A stretch of DNA of 64,000 bases from Pseudaestuariivita atlantica (GCF_001205715.1 NZ_AQQZ01000003.1:496001-560000), one strand, 5' to 3'; shown: positions 50,475 through 60,522, counted from the first letter of the stretch. Numbers and translations are program-made. The notes: a model not told the origin generated them from the sequence alone.

Positions 50475-53431
50475 CCGATCACTCCCCCAACGACGCATTC
50501 CATGCCACCTCCTTCATGCAGGGGCACAACGCCGAATACCTCGAACAGCTTTATGCAAGGTACGCGAATGATCCCGCCTCGGTCGACGAGGCGTGGCAGG
50601 CGTTTTTCCGGGGCCTTGGCGATGGCGAGGTCGACGTAAAGCGAGAGGCGGCGGGCCCAAGCTGGGCGCGGAGCGACTGGCCGCCGCAGCCGAATGACGA
50701 CCTGACGGCGGCGCTGGACGGGCAATGGGCGCTCGACCCCGAGGTCAAGACAGCCGCGCCCAAGCTGAAGGCGGCGGCGGACAAGGCCGGGGTCGAGGTC
50801 AGCGACGAACAGATCAAGCGCGCGGTGCTGGACAGCATCCGCGCCATCATGCTGATCCGGGCCTACCGGATCCGGGGGCACCTTGCTGCCGATCTTGATC
50901 CGCTGGGCATGAAGGAGCCGGTGGATCACCCCGAGCTTGATCCCCGCACCTATGGCTTCAACGAGGCCGACATGGACCGGCCGATCTTCCTTGATAACGT
51001 GCTGGGGCTCGAACTGGCCTCGATGCGGGAGATCGTGGAGATCGTGAAGCGCACCTATTGCGGCACTTTCGCGCTGCAATACATGCACATCTCGGACCCC
51101 GAGCAGAGCGCGTGGCTGAAGGAGCGGATCGAAGGCTACGGCAAGGAGATCAGCTTTACCCGTGAAGGGCGGAAGGCGATCCTGAACAAGCTGGTCGAGG
51201 CCGAAGGGTTCGAGAAGTTCCTGCACGTCAAGTATACCGGCACCAAGCGGTTCGGCCTTGATGGCGGCGAAAGCCTGATCCCGGCGATGGAACAGATCAT
51301 CAAGCGCGGCGGCGCGCTGGGGATCAATGAGATCGTCGTCGGCATGCCCCACCGCGGGCGCCTGTCGGTGCTTGCCAACGTGATGGGCAAGCCCTACCGC
51401 GCGATCTTCAACGAGTTCCAGGGCGGCAGTTTCAAGCCCGAGGACGTGGATGGGTCGGGCGACGTGAAATATCACCTCGGCGCGTCGAGCGACCGCGAGT
51501 TCGACGGCAACAAGGTGCACCTGTCGCTGACGGCGAACCCCTCGCACCTCGAAGCCGTGAACCCGGTGGTTCTGGGCAAGGTCCGCGCCAAGCAGGACCA
51601 GATGAACGACGTCGAGCGCAAGAAGGTGATGGCCATCCTGTTGCACGGGGATGCGGCGTTTGCCGGGCAGGGCGTCGTGGCCGAAGGGCTGGGCCTGTCG
51701 GGCCTGCGCGGGCACAAGACCGGCGGCACGATGCATATCGTGGTGAACAACCAGATCGGGTTCACCACCGCGCCGCACTTCTCGCGCTCGTCGCCCTACC
51801 CGACCGACATCGCGCTGATGGTCGAGGCGCCGATCTTCCACGTCAACGCGGATGATCCGGAGGCGGTGGTGCACGCGGCCCGCGTTGCGACCGAGTTCCG
51901 CCAGATGTTCGGCAAGGACGTGGTGATCGACATGATCTGCTATCGCCGGTTCGGCCATAACGAGGGGGATGAACCGATGTTCACGAACCCGATCATGTAC
52001 AAGAAGGTCAAGTCTCACAAGACGACGCTGACGCTGTATACCGACCGGCTGGTGCAGGATGGCCTGATCCCCGAAGGCGAGATCGAGGACATGAAGGCCG
52101 CCTTCCAGGCCCAGATGAACGAAGAGTTCGAGGCGGGCAAGAATTACAAGCCGAACAAGGCCGACTGGCTGGATGGCCGCTGGTCCCACATCGACAAGCG
52201 TGGCGAGGAATACCAGCGCGGCCAGACCGCGATCAGCCCCGACACGCTGGCCGAGATCGGCACCGCGCTGACCCGCCTTCCCGAAGGCTACCCGGTGCAC
52301 AAGACCGTGGCGCGGATGCTGTCGAACAAGGCCGAGATGTTCGAGAAGGGGGCCGGGTTCGACTGGGCCACCGGCGAGGCGCTGGCCTTTGGCTCGCTCC
52401 TGACCGAAGGCTACCCGGTGCGCCTGTCCGGGCAGGATTCGGCGCGCGGCACGTTCAGCCAGCGCCATTCCGGCATCGTGGACCAGGAGACGGAGGAACG
52501 GTACTACCCGCTCAACAACATCCGCGGCGGGCAGGAGCGGTACGAGGTCATCGACTCGATGCTGTCGGAATACGCGGTGCTGGGTTTCGAGTACGGCTAT
52601 TCGCTGGCCGAGCCCAACGCGCTGGTGATGTGGGAAGCGCAGTTCGGCGATTTCGCCAACGGCGCGCAGATCATGTTCGACCAGTTCATCAGTTCCGGTG
52701 AATCGAAATGGCTGCGCATGTCGGGCCTTGTCTGCCTTCTGCCGCACGGGTTCGAAGGCCAGGGGCCGGAACACTCGTCTGCCCGGCTGGAACGCTTTTT
52801 GCAGATGTGCGGGCAGGACAACTGGATCGTGGCGAACTGCACGACGCCCGCGAACTACTTCCACATCCTGCGCCGCCAGATTCACCGCGACTTCCGCAAG
52901 CCGCTGATCCTGATGACGCCCAAGTCGCTTCTGCGGCACAAGCTGGCGGTGTCGCGGTCCGAGGATTTCACCGACGGTTCGTCCTTCCACCGCGTGCTCT
53001 GGGACGATGCCCAGCACGGCAATTCCGACACCAAGCTGGTTGCCGACAAGAAGATCAAGCGCGTGGTGATGTGTTCCGGCAAGGTCTATTTCGACCTGCT
53101 GGAAGAACGCGACGCGCGCGGGATCGACGACATCTACCTGATGCGGATCGAGCAGTATTACCCCTTCCCCGCGCTCAGCCTTGTCAAAGAGCTGGAACGC
53201 TTCAAGGGGGCAGAGATGATCTGGTGCCAGGAAGAGCCCAAGAACCAGGGCGCGTGGACCTTCATCGAACCCAACATCGAATGGGTGCTGACCCGCATCG
53301 GCGCCAAGCATGACCGCCCCGTTTACGTGGGCCGCGCCACATCGGCCTCGCCCGCGACGGGCCTCGCCTCTGCCCACAAAGCCCAACAAGCTGACCTCGT
53401 CGACGAGGCGCTGACCATCGAAGGAAAATAA
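50471..53431 (+). CDS. sucA: 2-oxoglutarate dehydrogenase E1 component
   Basis: A 986-residue thiamine-diphosphate enzyme that decarboxylates 2-oxoglutarate. The N-terminus FHATSFMQGHNAEYLEQLYARYANDPASVDEAWQAFF is the conserved E2-binding segment. VGMPHRGRLSVLANVMGKP, GDAAFAGQGVVAEGLGLSGL (TPP site) and FVCYRRFGHNEGDEPMFTNP-like region (ICYRRFGHNEGDEP) follow, with RGTFSQRHSGIVDQETEERYYPLNNI in the pyrimidine domain. Full length for the family. Three bases separate it from sucB. Confidence 0.97.
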   Translation: MTDHSPNDAFHATSFMQGHNAEYLEQLYARYANDPASVDEAWQAFFRGLGDGEVDVKREAAGPSWARSDWPPQPNDDLTAALDGQWALDPEVKTAAPKLKAAADKAGVEVSDEQIKRAVLDSIRAIMLIRAYRIRGHLAADLDPLGMKEPVDHPELDPRTYGFNEADMDRPIFLDNVLGLELASMREIVEIVKRTYCGTFALQYMHISDPEQSAWLKERIEGYGKEISFTREGRKAILNKLVEAEGFEKFLHVKYTGTKRFGLDGGESLIPAMEQIIKRGGALGINEIVVGMPHRGRLSVLANVMGKPYRAIFNEFQGGSFKPEDVDGSGDVKYHLGASSDREFDGNKVHLSLTANPSHLEAVNPVVLGKVRAKQDQMNDVERKKVMAILLHGDAAFAGQGVVAEGLGLSGLRGHKTGGTMHIVVNNQIGFTTAPHFSRSSPYPTDIALMVEAPIFHVNADDPEAVVHAARVATEFRQMFGKDVVIDMICYRRFGHNEGDEPMFTNPIMYKKVKSHKTTLTLYTDRLVQDGLIPEGEIEDMKAAFQAQMNEEFEAGKNYKPNKADWLDGRWSHIDKRGEEYQRGQTAISPDTLAEIGTALTRLPEGYPVHKTVARMLSNKAEMFEKGAGFDWATGEALAFGSLLTEGYPVRLSGQDSARGTFSQRHSGIVDQETEERYYPLNNIRGGQERYEVIDSMLSEYAVLGFEYGYSLAEPNALVMWEAQFGDFANGAQIMFDQFISSGESKWLRMSGLVCLLPHGFEGQGPEHSSARLERFLQMCGQDNWIVANCTTPANYFHILRRQIHRDFRKPLILMTPKSLLRHKLAVSRSEDFTDGSSFHRVLWDDAQHGNSDTKLVADKKIKRVVMCSGKVYFDLLEERDARGIDDIYLMRIEQYYPFPALSLVKELERFKGAEMIWCQEEPKNQGAWTFIEPNIEWVLTRIGAKHDRPVYVGRATSASPATGLASAHKAQQADLVDEALTIEGK

Positions 53432-53434
53432 TCC

Positions 53435-54982
53435 ATGGCCACCGAAGTCCGCGTGCCCACCCTGGGCGAAAGCGTCACCGAAGCGACCGTTGCGACCTGG
53501 TTCAAGAAGCCCGGCGATGCCGTCGCCGCCGACGAAATGCTGTGCGAGTTGGAAACCGACAAGGTCACCGTCGAGGTCCCCGCCCCCGCCGCAGGCGTGA
53601 TGGGAGAGATCGTCGCCGCCGAGGGTGAGACCGTGGGCGTCGATGCCCTGCTCGCCACCATCACCGAAGGCACGTCCGAGACGGCCTCCGAAGCATCTAA
53701 GATGCCCGAAGCGGAGCCTGACGAGAAAAGCGCCGACGATGCCGGTGACACCTCCGGCAGCAGCGGTGGCGGAGAGACCATCGACGTCCCCGTCCCCGCG
53801 CTTGGCGAAAGCGTGACCGAGGCGACCGTGTCCACATGGTTCAAGGCGGTCGGCGACACCGTCGCGCAGGACGAGATGCTGTGTGAATTGGAGACCGACA
53901 AGGTCTCGATCGAGGTGCCCGCGCCCGCCGCCGGCACCCTGACCGAGATCAAGGCCAAGGAAGGCGACACCGTCGAAGCCTCCGCCATTCTCGCCGTGAT
54001 GACCACGGGCAGCGGTGGCGCCGTTGCGGCCAAGCCCGCCGCCGATGAGCCGACCAAGGCCGCACCGTCCAAGGGCAGCAGCGGCAAGGATGTCGAGGAT
54101 GCCCCGTCGGCCAAGAAAGCCATGGCCGAGGCCGGGATTTCGCGCGACGCCGTGCAAGGCTCGGGCCGCGACGGTCGGATCATGAAGGAAGACGTCGCCG
54201 CCGCGATCAAGTCGGCAAGCGCGGCCCCCGCGGCCTCTGCTCCCGCGCAAGCGCCGCGTGCCCCGGTCGCGGCAGAGGACGAGGCGCGTGAGGAACGGGT
54301 GAAGATGACCCGCCTGCGCCAGACCATCGCGCGCCGCCTGAAGGACAGCCAGAACACCGCCGCGATGCTGACGACCTATAACGAGGTCGACATGTCCGCC
54401 GTCATGGGCCTCAGGTCGGAATACAAGGAGCTGTTCCAGAAGAAACACGGCGTGAAGCTGGGCTTCATGTCCTTCTTCACCAAGGCCTGCTGCCACGCCC
54501 TGAAAGAGGTGCCCGAGGTCAACGCCGAAATCGACGGCACCGACATCGTCTACAAGAACTTCGTGCACATGGGCATCGCCACCGGCACGCCCACGGGTCT
54601 TGTGGTGCCGGTGATCCGCGACGCGGATTCGATGTCATTCGCCGATATCGAGAAGCAGATCGCCGAAAAAGGCGCCCGCGCCCGCGACGGCAAGCTGTCG
54701 ATGGCGGAAATGCAGGGCGGCACCTTCACGATCTCGAACGGTGGCGTCTACGGCTCGCTCATGTCCTCACCGATCCTCAACCCCCCGCAATCGGGCATCC
54801 TCGGCATGCACAAGATCCAGGACCGTCCCGTGGTCGTGGATGGCGAAATCGTCATCCGCCCGATGATGTACCTCGCCCTGTCTTATGACCACCGGATCGT
54901 CGATGGCAAAGGCGCGGTGACGTTCCTCGTCCGCGTGAAGGAGGCGCTGGAAGATCCGCGCCGCCTGCTGATGGACCTGTAG
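53435..54982 (+). CDS. sucB: 2-oxoglutarate dehydrogenase E2 (dihydrolipoyl succinyltransferase), two lipoyl domains
   Basis: A 515-residue E2. Two lipoyl domains: residues ~1-77 with lipoyl Lys 43 in [12 protein letters not shown], and ~115-190 with Lys 156 in [12 protein letters not shown]. Both are joined by Ala/Glu/Gly/Ser-rich linkers. A peripheral-subunit-binding domain ([28 protein letters not shown]) is near 228-255, and the catalytic domain ends with [16 protein letters not shown] (HxxxDG). The two-lipoyl form exceeds the single-domain E. coli enzyme (405 residues). Confidence 0.96.
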   Translation: MATEVRVPTLGESVTEATVATWFKKPGDAVAADEMLCELETDKVTVEVPAPAAGVMGEIVAAEGETVGVDALLATITEGTSETASEASKMPEAEPDEKSADDAGDTSGSSGGGETIDVPVPALGESVTEATVSTWFKAVGDTVAQDEMLCELETDKVSIEVPAPAAGTLTEIKAKEGDTVEASAILAVMTTGSGGAVAAKPAADEPTKAAPSKGSSGKDVEDAPSAKKAMAEAGISRDAVQGSGRDGRIMKEDVAAAIKSASAAPAASAPAQAPRAPVAAEDEAREERVKMTRLRQTIARRLKDSQNTAAMLTTYNEVDMSAVMGLRSEYKELFQKKHGVKLGFMSFFTKACCHALKEVPEVNAEIDGTDIVYKNFVHMGIATGTPTGLVVPVIRDADSMSFADIEKQIAEKGARARDGKLSMAEMQGGTFTISNGGVYGSLMSSPILNPPQSGILGMHKIQDRPVVVDGEIVIRPMMYLALSYDHRIVDGKGAVTFLVRVKEALEDPRRLLMDL

Positions 54983-55139
54983 GGCGAGACCGGCCCGTGC
55001 GCATGTCCTGCGACATTGTGTTGCCCGACACGCCCGTATCGGGGCAAGCTGGCGACAGCCGGGGGCGCAGGCTCCCGGCCATTCGCCCGCTCCGGGCGCG
55101 GCCCGGAGTGCCTTGCACTCAACGCCACAGGCTTGACCC
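54983..55139. other. 157-bp gap with two hairpins in the odh operon
   Basis: CTCCGGGC/GCCCGGAG (55090-55108) and CCGGGGGC/GCTCCCGG (55059-55078) are stable stems without U tracts. They may reduce read-through from sucAB into the MAPEG cassette. Confidence 0.4.
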
Positions 55140-55526
55140 ATGACTTCTCTCACTTCCATCCTCGCCCTCTACGGCCTCGTCGTCCTTGTGACCATCGTGA
55201 TCCAGGTGCTGACCGCGCTTCCGCAGGTCGGGTTGGTCACGCTGGCCCAGAACCGCGATAACATGCCGCCGCTGACCGGGATCGCCGGTCGCATGCTGCG
55301 CTGCGTCGACAACTCGATCGTCGCGATGGCACTCTTTGCGCCCGCCGTGCTGATCGTGAACCAGCTTCTGCCGCAAAACGATTCCGCGCTGCTGGCCGCG
55401 CAGGCCTTCCTGCTCGCGCGCATCGCCTACGTGCCGATCTACGCCTTCGGCATCCCGTGGCTGCGCACCGGCGTCTGGGCGGTCGGCTTTCTCGCGACCG
55501 CGTGGCTTTACGTGATGGCCCTGTGA
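55140..55526 (+). CDS. MAPEG family membrane protein (first)
   Basis: A 128-residue four-helix protein. MTSLTSILALYGLVVLVTIVIQVL and the conserved RCVDNSIVAMALFAPAVLIVNQL and ARIAYVPIYAFGIPWLRTGVWAVGF (ARxxYxxxY) are MAPEG features. MAPEG proteins act on glutathione conjugates or lipid-derived electrophiles; substrate here unknown. Its stop overlaps the GTG start of the next gene. Confidence 0.85.
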   Translation: MTSLTSILALYGLVVLVTIVIQVLTALPQVGLVTLAQNRDNMPPLTGIAGRMLRCVDNSIVAMALFAPAVLIVNQLLPQNDSALLAAQAFLLARIAYVPIYAFGIPWLRTGVWAVGFLATAWLYVMAL

Positions 55527-56098
55527 CGCAGGCGGCGCGGCATGACCCCGCGGGCCATCCCGGCCCGCTCGCCCGCGCCATCGCGGCCCGGCGCGCGTTC
55601 CGCCTGCCGGGCTACACCACGCTGGCCGAGGCCGGGTTTGACGGCGACTACGTCACGCCGATCGAGCAGTCGTCCGGCAACCCGACCGGCCCCCTTCTGA
55701 TGTCCAAAGACTGGTTCGACGCGCCATCCGCCACCGCCCACCGTGCCACGCTGCGGATCAAGGGCTACCTGCCCCACATCCCCTTCAACCGCGTCCTCGA
55801 CAAGGCGCTCGCGCTGGTCGGCCTGTCGCGCGCCGACATCTTCGTCTGTCCGGTCTTCTGCCTCCTGCCTCCGCAACGCTCGCACCCGATTCCTAACCGC
55901 GACCTGCGCGCCTCCTTCGACGCCGTCACGCGCCACGTCCTCCTTGGCCGCCGCCCCGTCGCCGCCGGAACCGATGCCGCACGCACGCTCGGCCATTTCG
56001 GTATCGACCATGTCGAAACCTGCCACCCCTCCGCCCGCGGCCTCACCTTCGATGCCCGCGCGCAAAAGATCGCAACCGCGCTCAAGCAGGTGATGTAG
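55523..56098 (+). CDS. Protein of unknown function, possibly uracil-DNA glycosylase-like
   Basis: A 191-residue soluble protein that starts at GTG 55523, overlapping the MAPEG stop (GTGA). Features: Arg/Ala-rich N-terminus, then GNPTGPLLMSKDWFDAPSATAHRATLRIKGYLPHIPFNRVLDKAL, FVCPVFCLLPPQRSHPIP and the late CHPSARGLTFDARAQKIATAL. The HPSxR run and overall order recall UDG-superfamily folds, but the water-activating motif is not clear, so this is only a suggestion. The gene lies between two MAPEG genes. Confidence 0.5.
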   Translation: MTQAARHDPAGHPGPLARAIAARRAFRLPGYTTLAEAGFDGDYVTPIEQSSGNPTGPLLMSKDWFDAPSATAHRATLRIKGYLPHIPFNRVLDKALALVGLSRADIFVCPVFCLLPPQRSHPIPNRDLRASFDAVTRHVLLGRRPVAAGTDAARTLGHFGIDHVETCHPSARGLTFDARAQKIATALKQVM

Positions 56099-56099
56099 C

Positions 56100-56510
56100 A
56101 TGACCCCAGAACTCACCGCCCTCACCCTCGCCGCCCTGCTGCAGGTCATCCAGTTCGCCCTGATGTCGATCCCCGCCAATATCGAACTCGGCACCGGCAA
56201 GACGCTGTCGCCCCGCGACCGCGCGCGCCTTGGCGGCGACCTTCAGGACCAGGTATCCGAAAAGACCGCCCGCCTCTTCCGCGCGCTCAACAACCATTTC
56301 GAAGGACTGATCCTGTTCGGCATCGCCGTCATGGTCACGGTCATGTCCGACCAGGGCAACGCGGTCACCGCCGCGCTCGCCTTCACCTACCTCGCCGCCC
56401 GCATCGCCTATGTCCCCGCCTACTACTACGGCCTCGTGCCATGGCGGTCGCTGATCTGGTTCGTGGGCTTTCTCGCCACCACCGCACTTCTCCTGCTCGC
56501 CCTCGTCTGA
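56100..56510 (+). CDS. MAPEG family membrane protein (second)
   Basis: A 136-residue four-helix protein, MTPELTALTLAALLQVIQFALMSIPANIELGTGKTLSPRD, with EKTARLFRALNNHFEGLILFGIAV and AARIAYVPAYYYGLVPWRSLIWFVGF. It resembles the first MAPEG protein in layout but is well diverged. One base separates it from the unknown gene. lpd follows 78 bp on. Confidence 0.87.
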   Translation: MTPELTALTLAALLQVIQFALMSIPANIELGTGKTLSPRDRARLGGDLQDQVSEKTARLFRALNNHFEGLILFGIAVMVTVMSDQGNAVTAALAFTYLAARIAYVPAYYYGLVPWRSLIWFVGFLATTALLLLALV

Positions 56511-56588
56511 CTTCTCTGGTTCGAAAATACCTCGGGGAGCGCGAGGGGCTGGCCCCTCGCTCCCACGCTCACAAAAGGAAACACCGCA

Positions 56589-57977
56589 ATGGCATCTTAC
56601 GACGTGATCGTGATCGGCGCTGGTCCCGGCGGCTACGTGGCCGCCATCCGCTGCGCGCAGCTTGGCCTGAAAACCGCCTGTGTCGAGGGGCGGGAGACGC
56701 TGGGCGGCACCTGCCTGAACGTCGGCTGTATCCCGTCGAAGGCGCTCCTGCACGCTTCCCACATGCTGCACGAGGCGGAGCACAACTTCGCCACGATGGG
56801 GCTGAAGGGCAAAAGCCCTTCGGTCGACTGGAAACAGATGCAGACCTACAAGCAGGACACGGTGAACACCAACACCAAGGGCATCGAATTCCTGTTCAAG
56901 AAGAACAAGATCGACTGGCTCAAGGGCTGGGGTTCGATCCCCGAGGCGGGCCGCGTCAAGGTGGGCGACGAGGTGCACGAGGCCAAGAACATCATCATCG
57001 CCACCGGGTCCGAGGCGTCCTCGATCCCCGGTGTCGAGGCGGATGAGAACACCGTCGTCACCTCGACCGGCGCGCTGTCGCTCGGCAAGGTGCCGAAATC
57101 GCTGGTCGTGATCGGCGCGGGCGTGATCGGGCTGGAGCTTGGCTCGGTCTATGCCCGGCTGGGTTCCGAGGTCACGGTGCTGGAATACCTTGACGTCATC
57201 ACCCCCGGCATGGACGGCGAGGTGCAGAAGAACTTCCAGCGGATGCTGAAGAAGCAGGGCATCAACTTCATCCTTGGCGCGGCGGTGCAGGGGACCGAGG
57301 CGCTCAAGACCAAGGCCAAGGTGCAATACAAGCTGCGCAAGGATGACAGCGATCACGAGATCGACGCCGATGTCGTGCTGGTCGCCACGGGGCGGAAGCC
57401 CTTCGTCGACGGGCTGGGGCTGGAGGCGCTGGGGGTCGAGATGACGAAACGCGGCCAGATCGCCGTCAACGGCCAGTGGGAGACGAACGTGAAGGGCATC
57501 TACGCCATCGGTGACGTGATCGACGGCCCGATGCTCGCCCACAAGGCCGAGGATGAGGGCATGGCCGCGGCATCGGTCATCGCGGGCAAGCATGGCCACG
57601 TGAATTACGGCGTGATCCCCGGCGTGATCTACACCCATCCCGAGGTCGCGAACGTGGGCGAGACCGAAGAGAGCCTCAAGGAGCAGGGCGTGCCCTACAA
57701 GGTCGGCAAGTTCCCCTTCATGGGCAACGCGCGGGCCAAGGCGATGTTCTCGGGCGAAGGCTTCGTGAAGATCATTGCGCACAAGGAGACTGACCGGATC
57801 CTCGGCGCCCATATCATCGGCCCGACCGCCGGGGACCTGATCCACGAAATCTGCGTGGCGATGGAATTCGGCGCCTCGGCCGAGGATCTGGCCCTCACCT
57901 GCCACGCCCACCCGACCGTCTCCGAAGCCGTGCGCGAAGCGGCGCTCGCCTGCGGCGACGGCGCGATCCACGTCTGA
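56589..57977 (+). CDS. lpd: Dihydrolipoyl dehydrogenase (E3)
   Basis: A 462-residue FAD disulfide oxidoreductase that reoxidises lipoyl groups of the 2-oxoglutarate complex. [29 protein letters not shown] binds [19 protein letters not shown] holds the redox Cys pair. [26 protein letters not shown] binds NAD, and the C-terminal [16 protein letters not shown] carries the catalytic His-Glu. Located at the end of the suc/odh run, as the E3 of that complex. Confidence 0.97.
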   Translation: MASYDVIVIGAGPGGYVAAIRCAQLGLKTACVEGRETLGGTCLNVGCIPSKALLHASHMLHEAEHNFATMGLKGKSPSVDWKQMQTYKQDTVNTNTKGIEFLFKKNKIDWLKGWGSIPEAGRVKVGDEVHEAKNIIIATGSEASSIPGVEADENTVVTSTGALSLGKVPKSLVVIGAGVIGLELGSVYARLGSEVTVLEYLDVITPGMDGEVQKNFQRMLKKQGINFILGAAVQGTEALKTKAKVQYKLRKDDSDHEIDADVVLVATGRKPFVDGLGLEALGVEMTKRGQIAVNGQWETNVKGIYAIGDVIDGPMLAHKAEDEGMAAASVIAGKHGHVNYGVIPGVIYTHPEVANVGETEESLKEQGVPYKVGKFPFMGNARAKAMFSGEGFVKIIAHKETDRILGAHIIGPTAGDLIHEICVAMEFGASAEDLALTCHAHPTVSEAVREAALACGDGAIHV

Positions 57978-58293
57978 CGACCCCGGCGCTCGCCCCGATC
58001 GGAAGGCGTTTGACGGTCCTGTCCAATGCCAGGGGCGGAACGGATCACTGGAAAGAAGGATCGAGCCGCGGATCGACGGGTCGCGGTGCGGCGATCCATC
58101 GATCGGGCTGATGCGCTTTATCCCTCAAATTCCGCGAATGCCCCGGCGTCGCGCCACGCCCTACCAAATCGCCGTGCCGGAGGGCGGCCCGGCGATGCGC
58201 GGCGGCCTGCGGCCTTGATCCCGCGCGGGGTACACGGCTCGATCGTCAGGCCAAGTAGTCAGCTGCCTTTGACTGCGATATGAACCGCACTCC
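57978..58293. other. 316-bp intergenic region between lpd and PPOX gene
   Basis: It separates convergent genes. It contains copy 3 of the dispersed repeat and GATCG-containing inverted repeats around 58050-58090. No supported gene or U-tract terminator is seen. Confidence 0.55.
58168..58226 (-). repeat. Dispersed 60-bp two-hairpin repeat, copy 3
   Basis: Read on the minus strand it begins GCGCGGGATCAAGGCCGCAG and continues as the copies at 831 and 14497. The second stem has changed arms (ATCGCCGTGCC/GGCCCGGCGAT on the plus strand), so it is the most diverged. Confidence 0.75.
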
Positions 58294-58896
58294 TCACCAC
58301 ATGCGCGGCATCGCATATTCGTTGTAATTGGCTTCGTAGTCCGGGCCGCCTTCCTCGCCGTCGGTCATGTCGGCGAGGATGTCACCGGTGGTGGGCAGCC
58401 CTTCCCGGTCGTCCCGCGCCCAGAGATCCGAGCGAAGGAGCGCCTTGGCGCATTGGGTGTAGATCTCGGCGATCTCGATCACGATGACCGTGGCGGGATG
58501 CTTGCCGCGTTGTTCAAAGCGGTGGCGCAAATCGTCGTCGTCGGTCAGGTATGCCGTCCCGTTCACGCGCACGACCGTGTTCGACGGCGGCACCATGAAC
58601 ATCAGCGACACGCGCCCGTCCCGCACGATGTTGCGCAGGGAATCCAGCCGGTTGTTGCCGCGCCAGTCGGGCATCAGCAGGGTCGTGTCGTCCAGTTCCG
58701 CGACCACCGGGCCATCGTCTCCACGTGGTGATCCGTCGGTCCCCTCTGGCCCCACGGTCGACAGGATGCAGAAGCGGGACGCCATGATCCAGCGGCGGTA
58801 AAGCGGCGTCAGGCGCGTTGCGACCTTGCGCAGGGCGGGTTTGCCCGGCGTGCCGTAGAGCGCATGAAGATCCTCGACCGTATCAATCCTGCGCAA
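58294..58896 (-). CDS. Pyridoxamine 5'-phosphate oxidase family protein
   Basis: A 200-residue FMN split-barrel protein of the MSMEG_1061-like group. FCILSTVGPEGTDGSPRGDDGPVVAELDDTTLLMPDWRGNNRLDSLRNIVRDGRVSLMFMVPP forms the FMN barrel. It lacks the pyridoxamine-phosphate oxidase C-terminal domain, so it is probably a flavin or F420-like reductase. Start at TTG 58896, which overlaps the plsC end by 14 bases, with GGGAGG upstream. Last gene of the ftsE-ftsX-plsC run. Confidence 0.8.
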   Translation of the reverse strand: MRRIDTVEDLHALYGTPGKPALRKVATRLTPLYRRWIMASRFCILSTVGPEGTDGSPRGDDGPVVAELDDTTLLMPDWRGNNRLDSLRNIVRDGRVSLMFMVPPSNTVVRVNGTAYLTDDDDLRHRFEQRGKHPATVIVIEIAEIYTQCAKALLRSDLWARDDREGLPTTGDILADMTDGEEGGPDYEANYNEYAMPRMW

Positions 58897-59617
58897 CGAA
58901 CCCGGCCTCCCGCATCAATTCGTTGGACCGCGTCTCGACCACCTGTTCGAGATGGGCAAGGAACGGCTCCTTCTCCATCCCCGGCGGGATCGGGTCGAGG
59001 AATTCGACAACCGCCAGCCCAGGCTTGCGATAGATGCCGAGACGCGGCCAGAAGACGCCGACATTGGTGGCCGCAGGGACCACGGTCTGCCCGGTTTCCT
59101 CGTAAAGAACCGCCGTGCCCACCTTGTAGGGCAGCTTCGCGCCCGGCGCGACGCGGGTGCCTTGCGAATAGATGATCAGCTGGCCCGCGGGTGCGTCGCC
59201 CGATTTCACCTCTGCCACCATCTTGCGGATCGCCTCGGCCCGCTTGCCGCGTTCCACGGGAACGCAGCCGATACGCATGCCGTACCAGCCGAGGATCGGC
59301 GCCCACCGCAGCGAGGCCTTCATGATGAATTTCGGGCGCGGCACGACCGACACGATCATGATGATGTCGAGGAAGGACTGGTGTTTGGACGCGATCAGCA
59401 CCTCGTCCGTCGGCACGGTGCCGCGAATCTCGGTCTTCAGCCCCACCATCCACGACGCCGTCCAGCGCACCCAGCGGCAATAGGTGCGCACGCCGGAATA
59501 GGCCCCCTGCCGGTCGAAGATGGCCCAGGGCGTGAAGAAGATCGCGAGGAAGGCCATCATGAAATACATCTGCAGCATGAAGACGAAGGACCGCGCCCAT
59601 TGTATCGCGTAACCCAT
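58883..59617 (-). CDS. plsC: 1-acyl-sn-glycerol-3-phosphate acyltransferase
   Basis: A 244-residue membrane-bound acyltransferase that makes phosphatidate. An N-terminal anchor (FVFMLQMYFMMAFLAIFFTPWAIF) precedes SKHQSFLDIIMI (HX4D). GCVPVERGKRAEAI and IIYSQGTRVAPG (a variant of EGTR with Gln in place of Glu) bind the glycerol phosphate, and VVPAATNVGVFWPR ends the core. The start overlaps the ftsX stop by one base. Confidence 0.88.
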   Translation of the reverse strand: MGYAIQWARSFVFMLQMYFMMAFLAIFFTPWAIFDRQGAYSGVRTYCRWVRWTASWMVGLKTEIRGTVPTDEVLIASKHQSFLDIIMIVSVVPRPKFIMKASLRWAPILGWYGMRIGCVPVERGKRAEAIRKMVAEVKSGDAPAGQLIIYSQGTRVAPGAKLPYKVGTAVLYEETGQTVVPAATNVGVFWPRLGIYRKPGLAVVEFLDPIPPGMEKEPFLAHLEQVVETRSNELMREAGFVAQD

Positions 59618-60522
59618 CAGCTCAGTCCTTCCAAAGTCGTGCGTGCGGCGACGCCCGTCGCCCAGAAAGCCACCGCGCCCAGTACCGGCGGGATCAGGAA
59701 CGGCAAGAGCCAGTGCCAACCGCGCAGGCCCAGCCCGGTGAGAAACGATGCCTCGGCCCCAGCCGATGGCAGCAGAGAAACCGCGATCAGCCCCGCGATA
59801 GTTCCGGCGGCGGCGCCGGTCAGCGCGCGCAGGGTGAAGCGGCGCACGAAGGCTTGCGCGATGTAGCCATCGGTCGCGCCCACCTGTCGCAGCACCTCGA
59901 TCACCTGCGCGTTGGCGGCCAGCGCGGCGTTGGCGGCGAGCGTGATCATCGCGGCGGAGGCCGCGCCGATCAGCAGGATCGACACCCAGCCCAGCGCCCG
60001 CAGCGCGTTGGCCGCCCGCACCAGCGGTTTGCGCCAGCGCGCGTGATCGTCCAGGACCGCGCCCGGCACCTCGGCAGCGAGCCGCAGGCGCAGGCCTTCG
60101 GCGTCGAACCCGCCGCGCTCTTCGGTGATCTCGATCAGTTGCGGCACCGGCAGGTCTTCGAGAGGCAGGTCGGGCCCGAACCACGGCGCGAGCAGCGCGC
60201 GCTGTTCATCGGCGCTGAGCGCGCGGGCGCTGGCGACGCCCGGCGTGGTCTGCAGAACGATGATCGCGGCGGCGGTCTGGGCCGCCATCTGCTCGGCCGG
60301 GGCGGACAGGCGCAGGGTGGCGCCCTGGCTCAACTCGGCACTCCACGTCGCGGCGAGGCGGCCGGCGGCGAGCGACAGCGCAAGCGCGAAGACCATCAGG
60401 AATGCCATCGCGGCGGAGGTGAACAGCGTGAGGCGCACCGTGAACCCGGCGGGCGGCACGACACGGTCGGCCTGCGCGTCGCCTGCGAGGAAGGCAAGCG
60501 CGGCGGAGGGGTCGAGCTTCAC
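59617..60522 (-). CDS. ftsX: Cell division protein FtsX
   Basis: A 301-residue inner-membrane protein. One N-terminal helix (LFTSAAMAFLMVFALALSLAAG), a periplasmic domain (~55-165), then three helices (WVSILLIGAASAAMITLAANAAL, FTLRALTGAAAGTIAGLIAVSLL, WHWLLPFLIPPVLGAVAFW). With FtsE it controls cell-wall hydrolases at division. Start is GTG 60522, overlapping the ftsE stop (GTGA). Confidence 0.9.
   Translation of the reverse strand: MKLDPSAALAFLAGDAQADRVVPPAGFTVRLTLFTSAAMAFLMVFALALSLAAGRLAATWSAELSQGATLRLSAPAEQMAAQTAAAIIVLQTTPGVASARALSADEQRALLAPWFGPDLPLEDLPVPQLIEITEERGGFDAEGLRLRLAAEVPGAVLDDHARWRKPLVRAANALRALGWVSILLIGAASAAMITLAANAALAANAQVIEVLRQVGATDGYIAQAFVRRFTLRALTGAAAGTIAGLIAVSLLPSAGAEASFLTGLGLRGWHWLLPFLIPPVLGAVAFWATGVAARTTLEGLS

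Noticed and set aside
50240-54568. A 1442-codon open frame on the minus strand opposite sucA and sucB
   Set aside because: It is antisense to two well-supported genes, its product is rich in Arg, His, Gly and Leu, and no domain is seen. High GC content makes long antisense frames common.
56082-57971. A 629-codon minus-strand frame opposite lpd
   Set aside because: His/Arg/Gly/Asp-rich without a recognised domain; it mirrors lpd codon structure.
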